Of a stretch of 30,247 nucleotides of DNA, positions 10,655 through 21,419 are shown piece by piece. This DNA comes from Rhizoclosmatium globosum. Taxonomy: Eukaryota; Chytridiomycota; Chytridiomycetes; Chytridiales; Chytriomycetaceae. The position numbers were made by a program, and so were the translations under genes. Position 1 is the stretch's first letter. The number at the start of each line of letters is the position of its first letter. The stretch covers positions 1 to 30,247 of the forward strand of contig MCGO01000340.1 of NCBI GenBank assembly GCA_002104985.1, written 5' to 3'. Below the pieces are notes generated by a model. It saw only the letters and a list, made by a program, of their open reading frames with translations. It was not told where the DNA came from and made no database searches.

Positions 10655-11355
10655 ATCAATTGATCCATTCTTCTGGCGTCAAATAAAAAAGATTATAGTG
10701 GGAGTGGTTTGGGGTTGGGGAGTGAAGGGATCTAGATTCGTCTTGGTTTCTTCTCTTTCAGCTCTGACTGTTTCCATGCTCTTTTGATATAGAGAAATTA
10801 TAAATGTCGTACACTGAGTGACGCGAGACTCTCGTCTACAATGAGTAGAGTCATATTTCATTAAGACAGTATTAATATTTCGAAAATATACACATCGGCA
10901 CACTCCTACGCATTTATTTGGCCTATATCTGTGCAATAGCGTTGGTGCCTTCAATTCAATTAATTCTATTGAACTTCCAAAACAACTTCAATGACTTTCA
11001 TAAGGTGGCAGGATGCAAGTGCGGTTATGAACATAATTGGACGAGAAAAAGACACATCCAGGTAAATATGTCAGACAGAGAGCATTGGTCAAAACGGTGA
11101 CAGTGTGTGGAATGAGAGATAATCTATTGGCATAGACTTTTGAAGTGCAGTTTACAATCAACCAGGTGTGCATAAAGTCAAAACCATTAGGAATTGTGTC
11201 GTATATTTGACGCGGATATTTTACATCATCAACAACAGTTGGAAGTTGCATAGTTGTTGATGTTCAATGAAGCAAAATTATAAACTTGATATATTCACTA
11301 ACAAACACTATGAAAACTAGGAGAAAATTGTAAAGTCTAAACAATAAGAGGAATT
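10655..11355. other. Convergent intergenic region
   Basis: It lies between the 3' ends of RPP1 (plus) and the MFS transporter (minus). The AT-rich stretch holds poly(A)-type signals. An 87-residue minus frame (10988-11251) has no recognisable family and no splice support, so I do not call it. Confidence 0.4.
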
Positions 11356-12944
11356 TTAAGCTTTGAAGACAAAGTCAAGTCTGTCGCTTCCCTTGTGAGT
11401 AGTAGTTGCATTGTAGTCCGCCTTCTCTTCTTCAGACTTTGCGTTCCAAACAGCAGCTCGCTGCTTGTTCAAGCGGAGGTACAAGAACTTCTGGTTCAAC
11501 CAAAGCAAGAGAGCAGTGGAAACAAATCCAAGAATAATAAAGTTTCCAGTGTGGAAGAATGGTGCATCACTAGCTTGATAAATCTGGGACGCGTACGTTC
11601 CGTAAATGTTTGCGAAGCCAATAATTAGGCCAGAAGCGACTGTGCGCTTTCCAATTGGGGCAGTGTTTTCAGACATCCAAGCGATATTGAGTGGATGCAC
11701 GGATGGAGCTCCGGAAATAAAGAAGGTAACAAAGTACATGACTCCTTTGGACGTTCCGTCTGGCAAGAACTCGAGCAAGAGGAAACCAATCAAAAGCCAG
11801 ACTTGCGTGAATACACCGTGGAATCCACGTTCGTGATACTTGTCACTGTGCCATGCAAGTGTAGTCATCGTAAGGAATCCAAAGATGGCATTTGGAGCAG
11901 TGAGAGCATTGGCAACGTATACATTGAATCCATATGAGTTGATAATTGTTGGTAAATATGTTCCGAAAGGAGTTCCGTAAGTCAATCCAATCAAAGTTAT
12001 AATCAAGTGACCCCAGACACGGTAGTCTACCAAAGTCTCCCAGACATCTTTCAAGTAACGTGAGTTTCATACTGGAGTTTGAGCAAATCGTCACGAACAA
12101 CACGAGTAACAGCGATACGACTTTGACGTTCGTCCAGCCATCCACCAAAGTTGAGGAATCCTTCTTTTGTGTGGTAAGATGAACGAGGAAGAGCTTGCCA
12201 GAATGCAAAAGCAGAGATAATCGTTATGATTCCGTCAACGATGAACAACCATCGCCATCCATTGAGACCGTTTACACCTTCAAGCTGAAGCAAACCAGAC
12301 GCCATTAAACCAGATACTGCAGAAGCGATAGATTGAACACCCCAGAACCAAGACAATCTTGTTGCAAGCTCGTTCCTTTTGTAGAAAGATCCCAGGTACA
12401 CGAGGGTAGCAGGAATAACACCACCTTCAGTAAGAGCAATCAAAGCTCTGATCAAGTAATACTGGCTAGCATTTTGAATAAACCCGTGCGAAAGGGTAAC
12501 AATACCCCACGCCAAGACCATCCCTGGAATCACACGGTGAGGGCCAAATCGCTTTCCAATAATGGAGCCCGCAAATGCAGCGATGGAGAACAGCACAGCG
12601 TACATGGACCCAGCATTGTTAACGACTGTGATAGTGAATCCAAGGTTCTTGGGGAGTCCTCCGGAAATAGCGTTCGAGAGATTCGTGCGGTCCATATTGA
12701 GAATGAATGTGGAGAAGAGAATCCAAGGCATAAGACGAGTCTATTAGAGAGGAATGAGTATGACTGCATCAAAGCTTTTCAATGGATGATTACTCACGTC
12801 AACAAGTCGACGAACTCTGTTCTCTTCGTCGACAGTGTACTCCAACTCTGCATCGTATCCTTCAACTCCGTCGGCGGAGTGAGCAAGCTCAGGAGAAAGA
12901 ACGACGGCGTTGTCTTTATCGCTTTCGATGATGATGTTGGACAT
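11356..12944 (-). CDS. MFS anion:cation symporter of the allantoate permease type, with a frame break
   Basis: Exon 1 (12944-12798) encodes an acidic 49-residue cytosolic N terminus. A 57-nt intron (12797-12741) leads into the N-terminal six-helix half. The family pattern is clear: a TNLSNA segment after helix 1, RALIALTEGGVIPATLVYLG, and in the second half HPLNIAWMSENTAPIGKR with a YGTYASQIY helix, typical of Dal5/Tna1-type carriers for allantoate, nicotinate or related organic anions. The substrate cannot be assigned. The halves are in different frames. The first frame stops at a TGA at 12053-12051, and the second is open from 12054 down, so one missing base near 12054 would restore a protein of about 510 residues. 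No GT-AG intron fits. This is either a disabled gene or a sequence error. Confidence 0.8.
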
Positions 12945-13932
12945 TTTAGTATGATATGATTCTCAAGAGGGGAAGGACCCACTTGAGTTTTATACCGACT
13001 GGATTGGAACTGCACGTGCTGGTTGTTAACGATGGCAAATAAGTGGGTCCTTGTTACAATTTCTTAATGTCTCGCACAAGGTATGATACCATTCACAAGA
13101 AAATGGGTTTGGGGTGACAACAAGCAAAATGTTTGTTGTTTGCTGCTTGTTATTACTTTTTTTTCTGTAAGGTGGTGGAAACACCACCAACAATCAAGTC
13201 TTCCAAAGAAACTCCCTTTTAGCATATTATCGGGAAGACAAGAAGCCAGCTCTGGAAGAATCTCCAGTCCTTTGTTATGGTTTATTAATTTAAGTTGTGA
13301 CGGACGAAGAAAAACACATTGGAACAACAGCTTTGACAGTGGGTTAGCACCCTTCTTGGGGCAATCTCCTGCGCCAGGGGCATCCAACCAGCTTAACTGT
13401 GATGCTGCCACAGTCTTCTCTCACTTTGAAATTGCATGCATTTTATCTATGTTTAGTCATCAGTTTATTAATTTCGAAGGACACCGAATGACCTGAAAAC
13501 ATTGCATTCATTTTATCCACATCTTTCATCAAGAAAGAAGAAATAACATCGTATATTTTACTTTGTATTCCATATCCATTTATTTGGTGGTGAAGCGCTG
13601 CAAAAGTGAATCCTAACACGTGGGACACATCCACCCCTGCCCAATTTACCACTTCAACATGAGCACAAAAGTCAATCTAAATCTAAACTCTATAGACCAG
13701 GGGTTCAGAGAAGCAAAAACCATTACAGTTTCAACTCCCCTTTGCCCCCCGAATCCGCATGTTTTTTTTAATAAGACTTTTTCACAATCCACATAGGAAA
13801 TAACACACAAAGGGAAATGAGGCAAGATAAGCAAAAACAAAATACACAAGACAAAAAAAGAACTCACTCAAAACACCTTACTTAATAAAAAGAGGGGTGC
13901 TTTGGAGGGAGTGTTCATTTTTGACAGGGTAT
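12945..13932. other. Upstream region of the MFS gene, no gene called
   Basis: Nearly 1 kb between the MFS start and the 3' end of the Yop1-like gene. The longest frames (13083-13496 plus, 13064-13411 minus) overlap each other antisense and show no family resemblance or introns. It presumably contains the MFS promoter and the 3' end of the Yop1-like transcript. Confidence 0.4.
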
Positions 13933-14783
13933 TTAGTGCTGCTTAGCGGCAGCACCAGTAAGCTTAGCGTAGTGTGGAGCGATGAGGTTGTAGATGGTCT
14001 TGGCACCCTGTTGGCAAACAAATTGAGTCAGCAAAAAATGTCATGTCAATCAAAACAAAGATGAAACAGATTTGAGTCCATGGAAGCGAGGGAGGCAGAA
14101 ATTGAGTTCTTAAGGGGACCCGTATAGTCGGGAGATGGCGCGATATGAGCAGTGGCGGTTCAAATTTTCCAGAACAATCCGTCCCTTCCCACGGGGATTT
14201 TGGTTTTTGATATGATAGGAAGCGAAAGAGATAACTACGTACCAAGTATTGTGGGAAGAACAACCAAGAAACCAAGATCAACTTCTGAGCCCACCAGTAT
14301 GGGTTGTAGTAAAGGATCCAGTCGTAGAACAAGTCCTCGAAAGTGTCAACGAGGGACAACAACAAAAAGTAGAATCCGAAAGTCTTCATGCCTTCAACAT
14401 CGTTCTTCTGGGCGGCATCGAGGAAACGGATGGCTGGAACAACAGTGGCAATGATGTTGGTGGTGAAGACGTGGAGGACGTTGAAGAGGACAGAGATGGC
14501 AACAAAGACAACTCCGGCAATAGCAATGTACACCTTGTTGACCTTGGTCTGGGCCTCAATCTGGTTAAGGGTCTTGTACTGGGACAAGTGCTTGTCTGTG
14601 AATAGGGTGAATAGGGTGGTGAATAGGAGCACGCGAGATTGAGTCAGTACCGAGTCTTTAACCACCACCACCACCCCAAATGAACCAGCCATAGCATAGC
14701 ATAGCTCATTGGAACACGCCTGTTCACTTACCGAGGTTCTTGCGGTACTCTTCGACCTGTGGTGGGAGCTGAGGGGTGGCCAT
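13933..14783 (-). CDS. YOP1: Yop1/REEP5/HVA22 (TB2/DP1) ER-membrane-shaping protein
   Basis: Three exons: 14783-14732, 14595-14243 and 14007-13933, with introns of 136 and 235 nt, giving 159 residues. The two hydrophobic hairpins of the TB2/DP1/HVA22 domain are visible: a paired segment around VYIAIAGVVFVAISVLF with FTTNIIATVVPAI, then FYFLLLSLVDTFEDLFYDWI and the aromatic WWAQKLILVSWLFFPQ. The conserved GAKTIYN segment opens the last exon. These proteins wedge into the cytoplasmic leaflet of tubular ER and stabilise curvature with reticulons. The N-terminal QYKTLNQIEAQTKV amphipathic stretch fits the family. It is divergently transcribed from the TMEM14 gene across 219 bp. Confidence 0.9.
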
Positions 14784-15002
14784 TATCAGAAATTGGGTAG
14801 CTTTTTCGGGTGGTCAAAATGGTTTGCGTCTCCCTCTTCGCCCTCTCCTGTTCTAAAAATAGCACAAGAAGGGTTGAGAAAAATTCCGCGCGTGCTTTCA
14901 TCACTCCTCAAGACCCAATTTGAACAAAATCTCTGAAAAATGGTGAAGTTTAATGTGGCGTCTTTTTAAATCTGACATGGGTAATACTTGTAGGCGGACC
15001 AC

Positions 15003-15478
15003 ATGGCAAACACCCTCGCTGTCGTATGTATGTATCTCATAGTAGTGTTACAAATCACACACTGGCCCTTATTTTATTGTATCCATCCTTAATCACTGAT
15101 TAGGTGCACTCGGCGGCACAGTCGGATACGTGAAAGGAAAGTCGCTTCCATCGCTTCTTGCTGGAATCTCTGTTGGAGCCCTGTACGGGACCTCTGCGTG
15201 AGTTTGCTCTTTTTCCCTCGTCTTCGTTTCGATACTCTCCCAAAAGCCATCGTCATGTCTATAAGGTTACTGACTCTTACTCACTTAGTTACTTGATCAA
15301 GAACAACAAGGACTACGGATACGAATTGGCCTTGGGGACCAGTATTCTGCTTACTGGTGCTGTTGGACCACGCGCGTTGAAGACAAAGGCACGCGTACCC
15401 CTTGGAATGGCTACACTGGGACTGCTGGGCACAGGATACTACAGCAAGAAGCTGTATCAGAGTCACTACGGAGTCTGA
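15003..15478 (+). CDS. TMEM14-family small membrane protein (paralogue 1)
   Basis: Exons 15003-15027, 15104-15197 and 15289-15478 give 102 residues, the usual TMEM14 size. The diagnostic core is GGTVGYVKGKSLPSLLAGISVGALYG, followed by two further hydrophobic helices and a TKARVPLGMATLGLLGTGYY segment. Four membrane spans are expected. TMEM14 proteins act in the mitochondrial inner membrane (TMEM14C in haem synthesis) or are implicated in plastid fatty-acid export (FAX). Which applies here is unknown. A poly(A)-type signal AATAAA follows the stop. It converges on a paralogue only 57 bp away. Confidence 0.88.
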
Positions 15479-15535
15479 ATGCGAATAAAAAGCGGATTTC
15501 AAAGCATACTACCCAAACAACCAGTTTATTCATCA

Positions 15536-15998
15536 TCAGTTCTTTTTGATCTTGTTGGCAGCAAGCAACACGGACACGTAAAAGACAGTTCCAACAAGTC
15601 CAAGCGAAGACATGACAATCGCAACTGGAGCACGCTTTGAGACTGCCTTTGGACCCATCATCACCAACAACAACACTGACACGGCAATTGCAATCTCAGC
15701 ACCGAATGAAGCTTTGGCAGCGAGACGGGTTCTGGGTAGGTGTTTTATCAGTCAGTCAGTCATCGGATCAAACATGTAAATATCACGTACCCTGCTAAGG
15801 CATAGAGACCCGCACACGTCATTCCAGCAACGAGAGATGGAACAGACTTTCCTTTAACGTATCCCATCGTTCCTCCGACGGCACCTTTTTGTGTATGAGG
15901 AGTGTACAGTCAGCTGTGTTCCCCTCAGATTCCAATGCAAAGCACTACTCACAGAGTCCTCCAAGGACATAGGCGGGAATGTGATTGGCAACCTGCAT
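15536..15998 (-). CDS. TMEM14-family small membrane protein (paralogue 2)
   Basis: Exons 15998-15953, 15884-15791 and 15731-15536 sum to 111 codons plus stop. The core GGTMGYVKGKSVPSLVAGM is nearly that of paralogue 1. The rest is diverged: GAEIAIAVSVLLLVMMGPKAV, then a C-terminal helix and a KIKKN tail. Exon 2 is 94 nt in both paralogues. The first intron interrupts the same Cys codon (T|GT) and the second has the same phase, so the pair arose by duplication of an intron-containing gene. The start is the ATG at 15998-15996; an upstream ATG at 16079 cannot be spliced in phase. Confidence 0.85.
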
Positions 15999-16129
15999 TA
16001 TTATTGTGGATTAATAAATAAATCAGTAAGAATTGAAATCACCGCCGGAGACGGTAAAGAGCCAATCGGGACACACCATTTCTTTGTGAGTCTTCTTTTC
16101 CAAACAGTTTATTAAAATAGTCTAAACAA

Positions 16130-16678
16130 TCAAATCCATAAATCCACAAACTCCTTCCCGTAAATGTATGTATGACCGAGAACAGCCGTTGTGAGAAGGA
16201 CGGGAGCAGGGCGTAATGAAGCGAGAGTTGATCGACCACAGAAGAACATGTAACAAAGACCCCATGCTGCAATTAAATTGCATTCATGGTTAAGATGCTA
16301 TATTTTATCAGATCAGATAGGTACGCACCCGTTGCAGTTGAAGGACCGTTCTCCTGATCCAACAGAGTCGCATAACCCGAAACAGCAAAAGCACCCGCAA
16401 ATCCAGCCAATGGAAACATGCCAGGCCAACCAGGCGTTCCTCTCAGAGCCGCAATTGACGAAGCAAAGCCTGTTTGTCCCAGTTAAACAACTACTGAACA
16501 CTGAACACTCTCCAGAAACCAGAACAAGCTTATCAAAGCACAAACACGCACACGCAGACGACAGGGCCCAGGCGGGATACGGCGACAGTCCAAGTCGGTT
16601 CACATCACTTTCAATTGGAGGAAGACCTCGTGAAATCAGCTGCGAATCGATCGTCTTTCTCAGTTGGGCAAAATCCAT
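16130..16678 (-). CDS. Small membrane protein of unrecognised family
   Basis: Exons 16678-16552, 16469-16329 and 16266-16130, with introns of 82 and 62 nt, sum to 134 codons plus stop in one frame. The N terminus is hydrophilic and helical (DFAQLRKTIDSQLISRGLPP). Residues 36-85 hold a Gly/Ala-rich hydrophobic hairpin with GTPGWPGMFPLAG at its turn. The final exon has a further hydrophobic segment ending in TYIYGKEFVDLWI. The layout would fit a small mitochondrial or ER membrane subunit, but I do not recognise the family. Its 3' end lies 131 bp upstream of TMEM14 paralogue 2, and its 5' end faces the acyl-CoA dehydrogenase gene. Confidence 0.65.
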
Positions 16679-16715
16679 TTCTCTGCTTTTTTGTTGCCTC
16701 AGAAAAGGAACAAAC

Positions 16716-16717
16716 AA

Positions 16718-16749
<32 letters not shown>

Positions 16750-16750
16750 A
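16716..16750. repeat. (AAAG)n microsatellite
   Basis: About nine uninterrupted tetranucleotide copies lie in the 136-bp head-to-head interval between the small membrane protein gene and the acyl-CoA dehydrogenase. A purine-strand tract like this may affect nucleosome placement at the shared promoter (inference). Confidence 0.9.
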
Positions 16751-16814
16751 ATGAAGGAATACTCAAGACAAGGTGAGTGGGTGATAGCAAGCACTGTACC
16801 CACCTACTAATCAG

Positions 16815-19166
16815 ATGTATCTAGAGGTGGCCAAGCACAACAAGCCAGATGATCTCTGGGTTATCATTGATGCCCAAGTCTACAACCTGACTGGTACTGC
16901 ACCCACCCACCCCCACGTGCTTCCCTTCCTTCCCTGCCACCTTTACAAATCACACATATCACACATCACAGATCACACCACTTTCCTGATCCAAACAAGC
17001 CAAATAATCCAAACAATCCAATAACAACTACTTTACTTTCAATAACCAGACTTTGCCGATGCCCACCCTGGATCCGCCCTAGTTCTCCACAAAGTCGCCG
17101 GAACAGACGCAACCGAACAGTTCTTTGCGCTCCACCGCCACGAAATCCTCAGAAAATACTCTCGCCTTGTCATTGGGAAAATCGCCTCAGAATCACCGCT
17201 CCTTTCCATTCCACCACCAGGCTCCTTCTCAAAGGTGCCCTACGCGGAATCACTTGCAATCCTCGACAAACCATCCCCATTTTACACTCAATCACACCTG
17301 AAATGGAAGGCCGCCGTCCGCCACTTCTGCGACACCGTCCTTGCCCCAGACGCAGAACAGTACTCGAACCTCGGAAAGATTCCAGACAAGGAAGTCCTCC
17401 TCAAAATCGGATCCGCGAACCTCCACGCGTGTCGTCTCGGCCCCGGAGACCACTTGAAAGGACTCACCCTCCTTGCTGGCGTCAAACCAGAAGAATTCGA
17501 TTACTTCCATGAAGCCATCGCGCATGAAGAGTTTTCTCGATACGGAATATACTGTTACGCGGAAGGCCTTGCTTCCGGTATGATGATTGGTGCCCCGCCT
17601 GTCATGAAGTTTGGTCCCGCGTGGATGAAGCAACAGGTTCTGCCAAAACTGTTTTCTGGGGAGAAAATGATTTGTTTGGCGATTACGGAACCGGGTCATG
17701 GATCGGATGTTGCGGGGATTCAGTGTGAGGCTGTCAAGTTAAGTATTATTATTCTGAGTGGGAGTGAGTTGTGGAGTGAACGAGTGAAGTAGTGCAAAAG
17801 GAGTGGAAGATAGTGAGCGCAGCGAACAGATTATTTAGCGACTGAGAGTAGCGACGGAGCAACCTTGTGTCTCTGAAGTGCCGCAAGGTTGTCATTGTGT
17901 GACTCAGCGTAGAGACGGAAAAAGCCCTGTGTGTTCAAAGTAAGATAGTCAAGAATAATCCATCAGAGTATATGCAGCAAAGGAATGCGTATTTCTTTTC
18001 TACTCACGAAAACTTACACATTCATCCATCTCTCAGGACTCCTTGCGGAAAGTTCTTTATCGTAAACGGAACCAAAAAATGGATCACAAATGGAACCTTC
18101 TCTGATTACTTCACTACAGCTGTTCGCACTGGTTCGTGATTTCCTTTTTTCATCCAAAGCACCATCTGATCATCAAAATGCGTGAAAAACAACTACAGGA
18201 AAGGGACCAACTGGAATCTCCATGCTCCTCATTGAACGCGGGTATGAATGTTTGTTCATCTCATATTTTAGCTGATAAGTTGCATACAGGGAAGGTGTTA
18301 CTACTGAAAGCATCAAGACATCAGGAACCGCGACTGCAGGAACTGCATATGTTACTTTCGAGAATGTCAAAGTTCCTGTTGAGAACATTATTGGAAAGGA
18401 AGGCGGCGGTTTTGCTGTAAGTGATTGTCCACTTCTATAATACGAACACAGCTAAAGTTCCTTATAACAGGTCATTATGGCCAACTTCAATCAGTATGTA
18501 AAGCCGTAAGTCTTCGCAATTACTAACGATCCCATTTGCAGCGAGCGTTGGGCGATGGTAGCTGGAGCTTGTGCGGGTGCTGTACGTGATACAGACTCGT
18601 TGTTATAAACATAACTCATCTTTCTCACAGAGACTTGTCATCGAAGATTGCTTCAAGTGGGCTTCGCAGCGTAAAGTCTTTGGAAAGCCATTGATTGAAC
18701 AACCTGTTATCAGATTCAAGCTCGGCCAAATGGTAACTAGCATCAAGCAATTATGATATATTCTTAACCTGATCATTTAACTTTCAGATTGCCGAACTCG
18801 AGGCTGTTCAGTCTTGGTATGAAATCATCACATACCAAATGACCAAAATGAGTTACAAGGAACAGACGCAACAACTTGCCGGACCGATTGGATTGCTCAA
18901 AGTAAATTCTTGATTGTTACTTTTTTCACCGGGTATTAACTCAAACCGACCAGTACCGATGCACAAGAATGACCAACCTTGTTGCTGACAACGCTGTCCA
19001 AATCTTTGGTGGCCGTGCAATCACCCGCACTGGAATGGGTCGCAGAATCGAAGAGTTCCAGCGTGTTAACAAGTTCGGCGCGATTCTTGGTGGTGCTGAA
19101 GAAGTAATGGTTGATTTGGGAGTTCGCCAGGCCATGAAAGTGTTCCCCAAAGATGCTCGACTCTAA
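16815..19166 (+). CDS. Cytochrome b5-acyl-CoA dehydrogenase fusion, probably peroxisomal
   Basis: Ten exons: 16815-16893, 17050-17737, 18037-18131, 18199-18241, 18290-18416, 18471-18493, 18542-18581, 18631-18732, 18788-18901 and 18954-19166. They sum to 507 codons plus stop. Residues 1-75 are a cytochrome b5 domain: EVAKHNKPDDLWVIID, haem ligands His in DAHPGS and His in FFALHRHE. From about residue 110 follows a complete acyl-CoA dehydrogenase: CLAITEPGHGSDVAG (FAD/substrate loop), KWITNGTFSDYF, the VTFENVKVPVENIIG segment and FGGRAITRTGMGRRIEEFQR near the C terminus. The last three residues, Ala-Arg-Leu, fit the PTS1 consensus, suggesting peroxisomal beta-oxidation. The haem domain may pass electrons (inference). 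The ATG at 16815 is the default start; an upstream ATG at 16751 before an apparent intron does not splice in phase, so a 5' UTR intron is likely. Confidence 0.9.
17738..18036 (+). repeat. Oversized intron holding a structured repeat unit
   Basis: Intron 2 of the acyl-CoA dehydrogenase gene is 299 nt, against 48-67 nt for most others in the gene. It contains an 18-nt direct repeat at 17840-17857 and 17901-17918 (15 of 18 identical) flanking an 8-nt inverted repeat (caaccttg at 17860-17867, caaggttg at 17884-17891). Composition also differs, with GAGCGCAGCG-type words. An inserted non-autonomous or introner-like element is a reasonable inference. Confidence 0.5.
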
Positions 19167-19280
19167 ACAAATCCTCTCCAATAAAGGGTACTAGTTTTAT
19201 TTTAACTGTATATAAGAGTAAATGAAAAGTATATCTGGCATAAAAGCACAACACGGAAAAAATCTATAAGAGATCCACGT

Positions 19281-21003
19281 TCAAGCGATAATGACTTCAT
19301 CTTCGTTCGAGAGCTCCTCCAGGGTCTTACCCTTTGGTTCAGGGCACAAGTAAGTAGCGAAAAAACCAGTGGCCATCACTCCGGCAAAAGCGTACAAGAC
19401 TGTTGGGATGTTGTTTCCAGAGAAGTTTGGTCCGACAACTTGAATTCCAACAATAGCACCGACTTTACCCATGGCAGCAGAAATACCGTGACCAGTAGAT
19501 CTGAAACGAGTTGGGAAGACTTCTCCTGGAATAACGAAAGTGGTGGTGTTTGGTCCAAACTGGAAGAAGAATTGGGCAATGGTGAAAACAATCAAGAAGT
19601 TGGTCTGCTGCTTGGAGATGGTATCCCACATAACGGCAAGAACAACCAAGCACGCGGTAATAACGGCGAATCCAAAGTACTGAATTGGGAGACGTCCGAA
19701 TTTTTCAATGAATGCAACAGTGAACCAGTATCCTGGAACAGTTCCACAGAAGGCAATAATCAAGTTTCCAACAGCGATGTTGTAGAACAAGTCAGCAACG
19801 TTGTAAGGCTGGGCAATTGATCCAGTAACGCCTGGAGCAGTGACCTTTGGTGGACCGTTGAATTGGATCAAGTTCAAGACAGTCGACTGGTTCAAAGAAA
19901 GACCGTACCAAGCGACATCAAGGGCGAACCAACAGTAGGCACATCCAAGAAGCACCTTGAAGTTCTTCCACTGACTGAAATAGGTCATGAAGTCTCCTTG
20001 TCTGACGGCAACTTTGGCAGTAGCTACTTCATCCTGGTTCCATGAAGAGGCAACGGACTGGACGTTGTTCAAGGCAAGAACTTTTTCAACGTCGGACTGG
20101 GCTTTGTCAGTGTCTCCAATAACTGACGTTTTTGGAATATTTTAGAAATGATTCAAAACCATAAATTAATTACTGTCACATACCATCAACTGTAAAACGT
20201 GGAGTCTCTGGAATAGTAAGACGGAAATACAAAGCTCCAATGGCTGGGATGACTCCAGCTCCGAGAGCAATACGCCAGACAATGTCCAATTGAGTGTAAT
20301 CAGTGGCGATACGGTCGTGCATAGCAGACAAGGTAACGATGTAAACAACACCTCCAATCATAATTCCAATACCCTGCATAGCGAAGACGGCTGAGAGCAT
20401 CATACCACGGTAACGCACGTTGGCAAACTCTGAGGTAATAGTGGCAGACATTGGGTAGTCTCCTCCAATACCGATTCCAAGGAAGAAACGCCAGATAGAC
20501 AAAAGAACCAAGATAGAAAATCCATTGGCCATTGGAGCAACAAGGGCTGATCCAATAGTGCAGACAATCATGATGATCAGCTCAACTCCATACATCTTCT
20601 TACGACCGAGCTTGTCACCCAAGTATCCGAATCCAAGTTGACCAACAAAGTTACCCCAGTTGGTGGAAGCCTTCAACCAGGCATCCATGTTGGCTCCGTC
20701 AGGGTACTTTCCAGCAAAGTCAACCTTAGTGTTTTGAGGAGTCTTATCGATCTTGACAGTGTTGTTGATGCCAGACATTCCAACAGGGTAAGATCCAGAG
20801 ATGTACTGTGGCCCATAGTACACCTGGTAAACCATTGGGAGAGCCTGACCAATCACAAAGATATCGTAGGCATCGGCAAAGAAACCAACACCAGCGACAA
20901 CAACGGCACGCAAGTGGAACCAACCAAGTCTGGCTTCGTCCAAGTGGGCAAAAGCCTGGGCTCTCTTCTGAGTCTCTGTCGCAATGTGGGACGCTGCAGA
21001 CAT
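19281..21003 (-). CDS. PHO84-like H+/inorganic phosphate symporter, copy A
   Basis: Exon 1 is 21003-20184 and exon 2 is 20122-19281, with a 61-nt intron, giving 553 residues and 12 predicted membrane spans. The intron falls in the central cytosolic loop between the two six-helix halves. Family marks: DAYDIFV in helix 1, the signature GIGIGGDYPMSATITSE with Asp182, a second buried Asp at 342 in FALDVAWYGLSLNQ, and FQFGPNTTTFVIPGEVFPTR followed by HGISAAMGKVGA. These correspond to the phosphate-binding and proton-coupling residues of Pho84/PiPT. It should act at the plasma membrane in high-affinity phosphate uptake. The loop after helix 1 (INNTVKIDKT) groups it with copy B. Confidence 0.94.
20369..20466. 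repeat. 98-nt tract identical to copy B (likely gene conversion), A side
   Basis: These 98 bases match 23435-23532 without a mismatch, although flanking exon sequence of the two copies has frequent silent differences. The tract encodes the region around the Pi-transporter signature. Confidence 0.7.
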
Positions 21004-21419
21004 TTGGGAGGATGAAAAGGGAGATGGAGAGGTGATACTTTTTCCTCGGATTTTAATCAATTTTGGGCACGCAGCACGCTCCATTGGTGGAGATCCAGCC
21101 TTCCCCGCGTTGAAACTTCACATTCAAGACCTATTGACAGTATTTTAATATTGAGGTTGAAAGCATATAGGAATTTTTTGGTGGACCATAGTGTGAGGTG
21201 TCTGGGTGGTTGACAAAGTGAGTGCGATTCAGACAACCCTGAATGCGAAAAAACGAATGGAGATAAGTTGCAGGTGTTCATTCGAAGCCTTTGGAAATAA
21301 GTTCGTTGCATATATTTATTTAATTGATGGAATGGATCTATGTAAGTGGGGCGATCCATTTATCTGCATCAAGAGGTTCATGTTTGAACTCATATAGTGT
21401 TCTAATATTTTATTGGCAA
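21004..21419. promoter_or_regulatory. Promoter region of PHO84-like copy A
   Basis: This lies upstream of the minus-strand start at 21003. It holds a GGGCACGC/GCACGC cluster (21065-21080) about 60 bp from the ATG and AT-rich tracts near 21300-21330. No gene is evident. Confidence 0.5.
21065..21072 (-). promoter_or_regulatory. Shared octamer GGGCACGC, copy A
   Basis: It lies about 62 bp upstream of copy A, followed at once by a second GCACGC. The same octamer occurs upstream of copies C and D. A phosphate-response element is inferred. It is not the yeast Pho4 CACGTG site. Confidence 0.4.

Noticed and set aside
10988..11251. 87-residue minus-strand frame between RPP1 and the MFS gene
   Set aside because: It lies in a convergent 3' region with only about 100 bp to the MFS stop upstream. 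No family recognised.
13083..13496. 137-residue plus-strand frame in the MFS upstream region
   Set aside because: No recognisable domain or splice support, and an equally long antisense frame overlaps it.
16043..16079. Upstream exon for TMEM14 paralogue 2 starting at 16079
   Set aside because: Joining across the apparent intron gives the wrong phase, while an in-frame ATG at 15998 fits the family's N terminus.
16751..16774. Mini-exon with an upstream ATG for the cytochrome b5-acyl-CoA dehydrogenase
   Set aside because: A good donor follows, but splicing to 16815 puts the cytochrome b5 domain out of frame. It more likely belongs to a 5' UTR intron.
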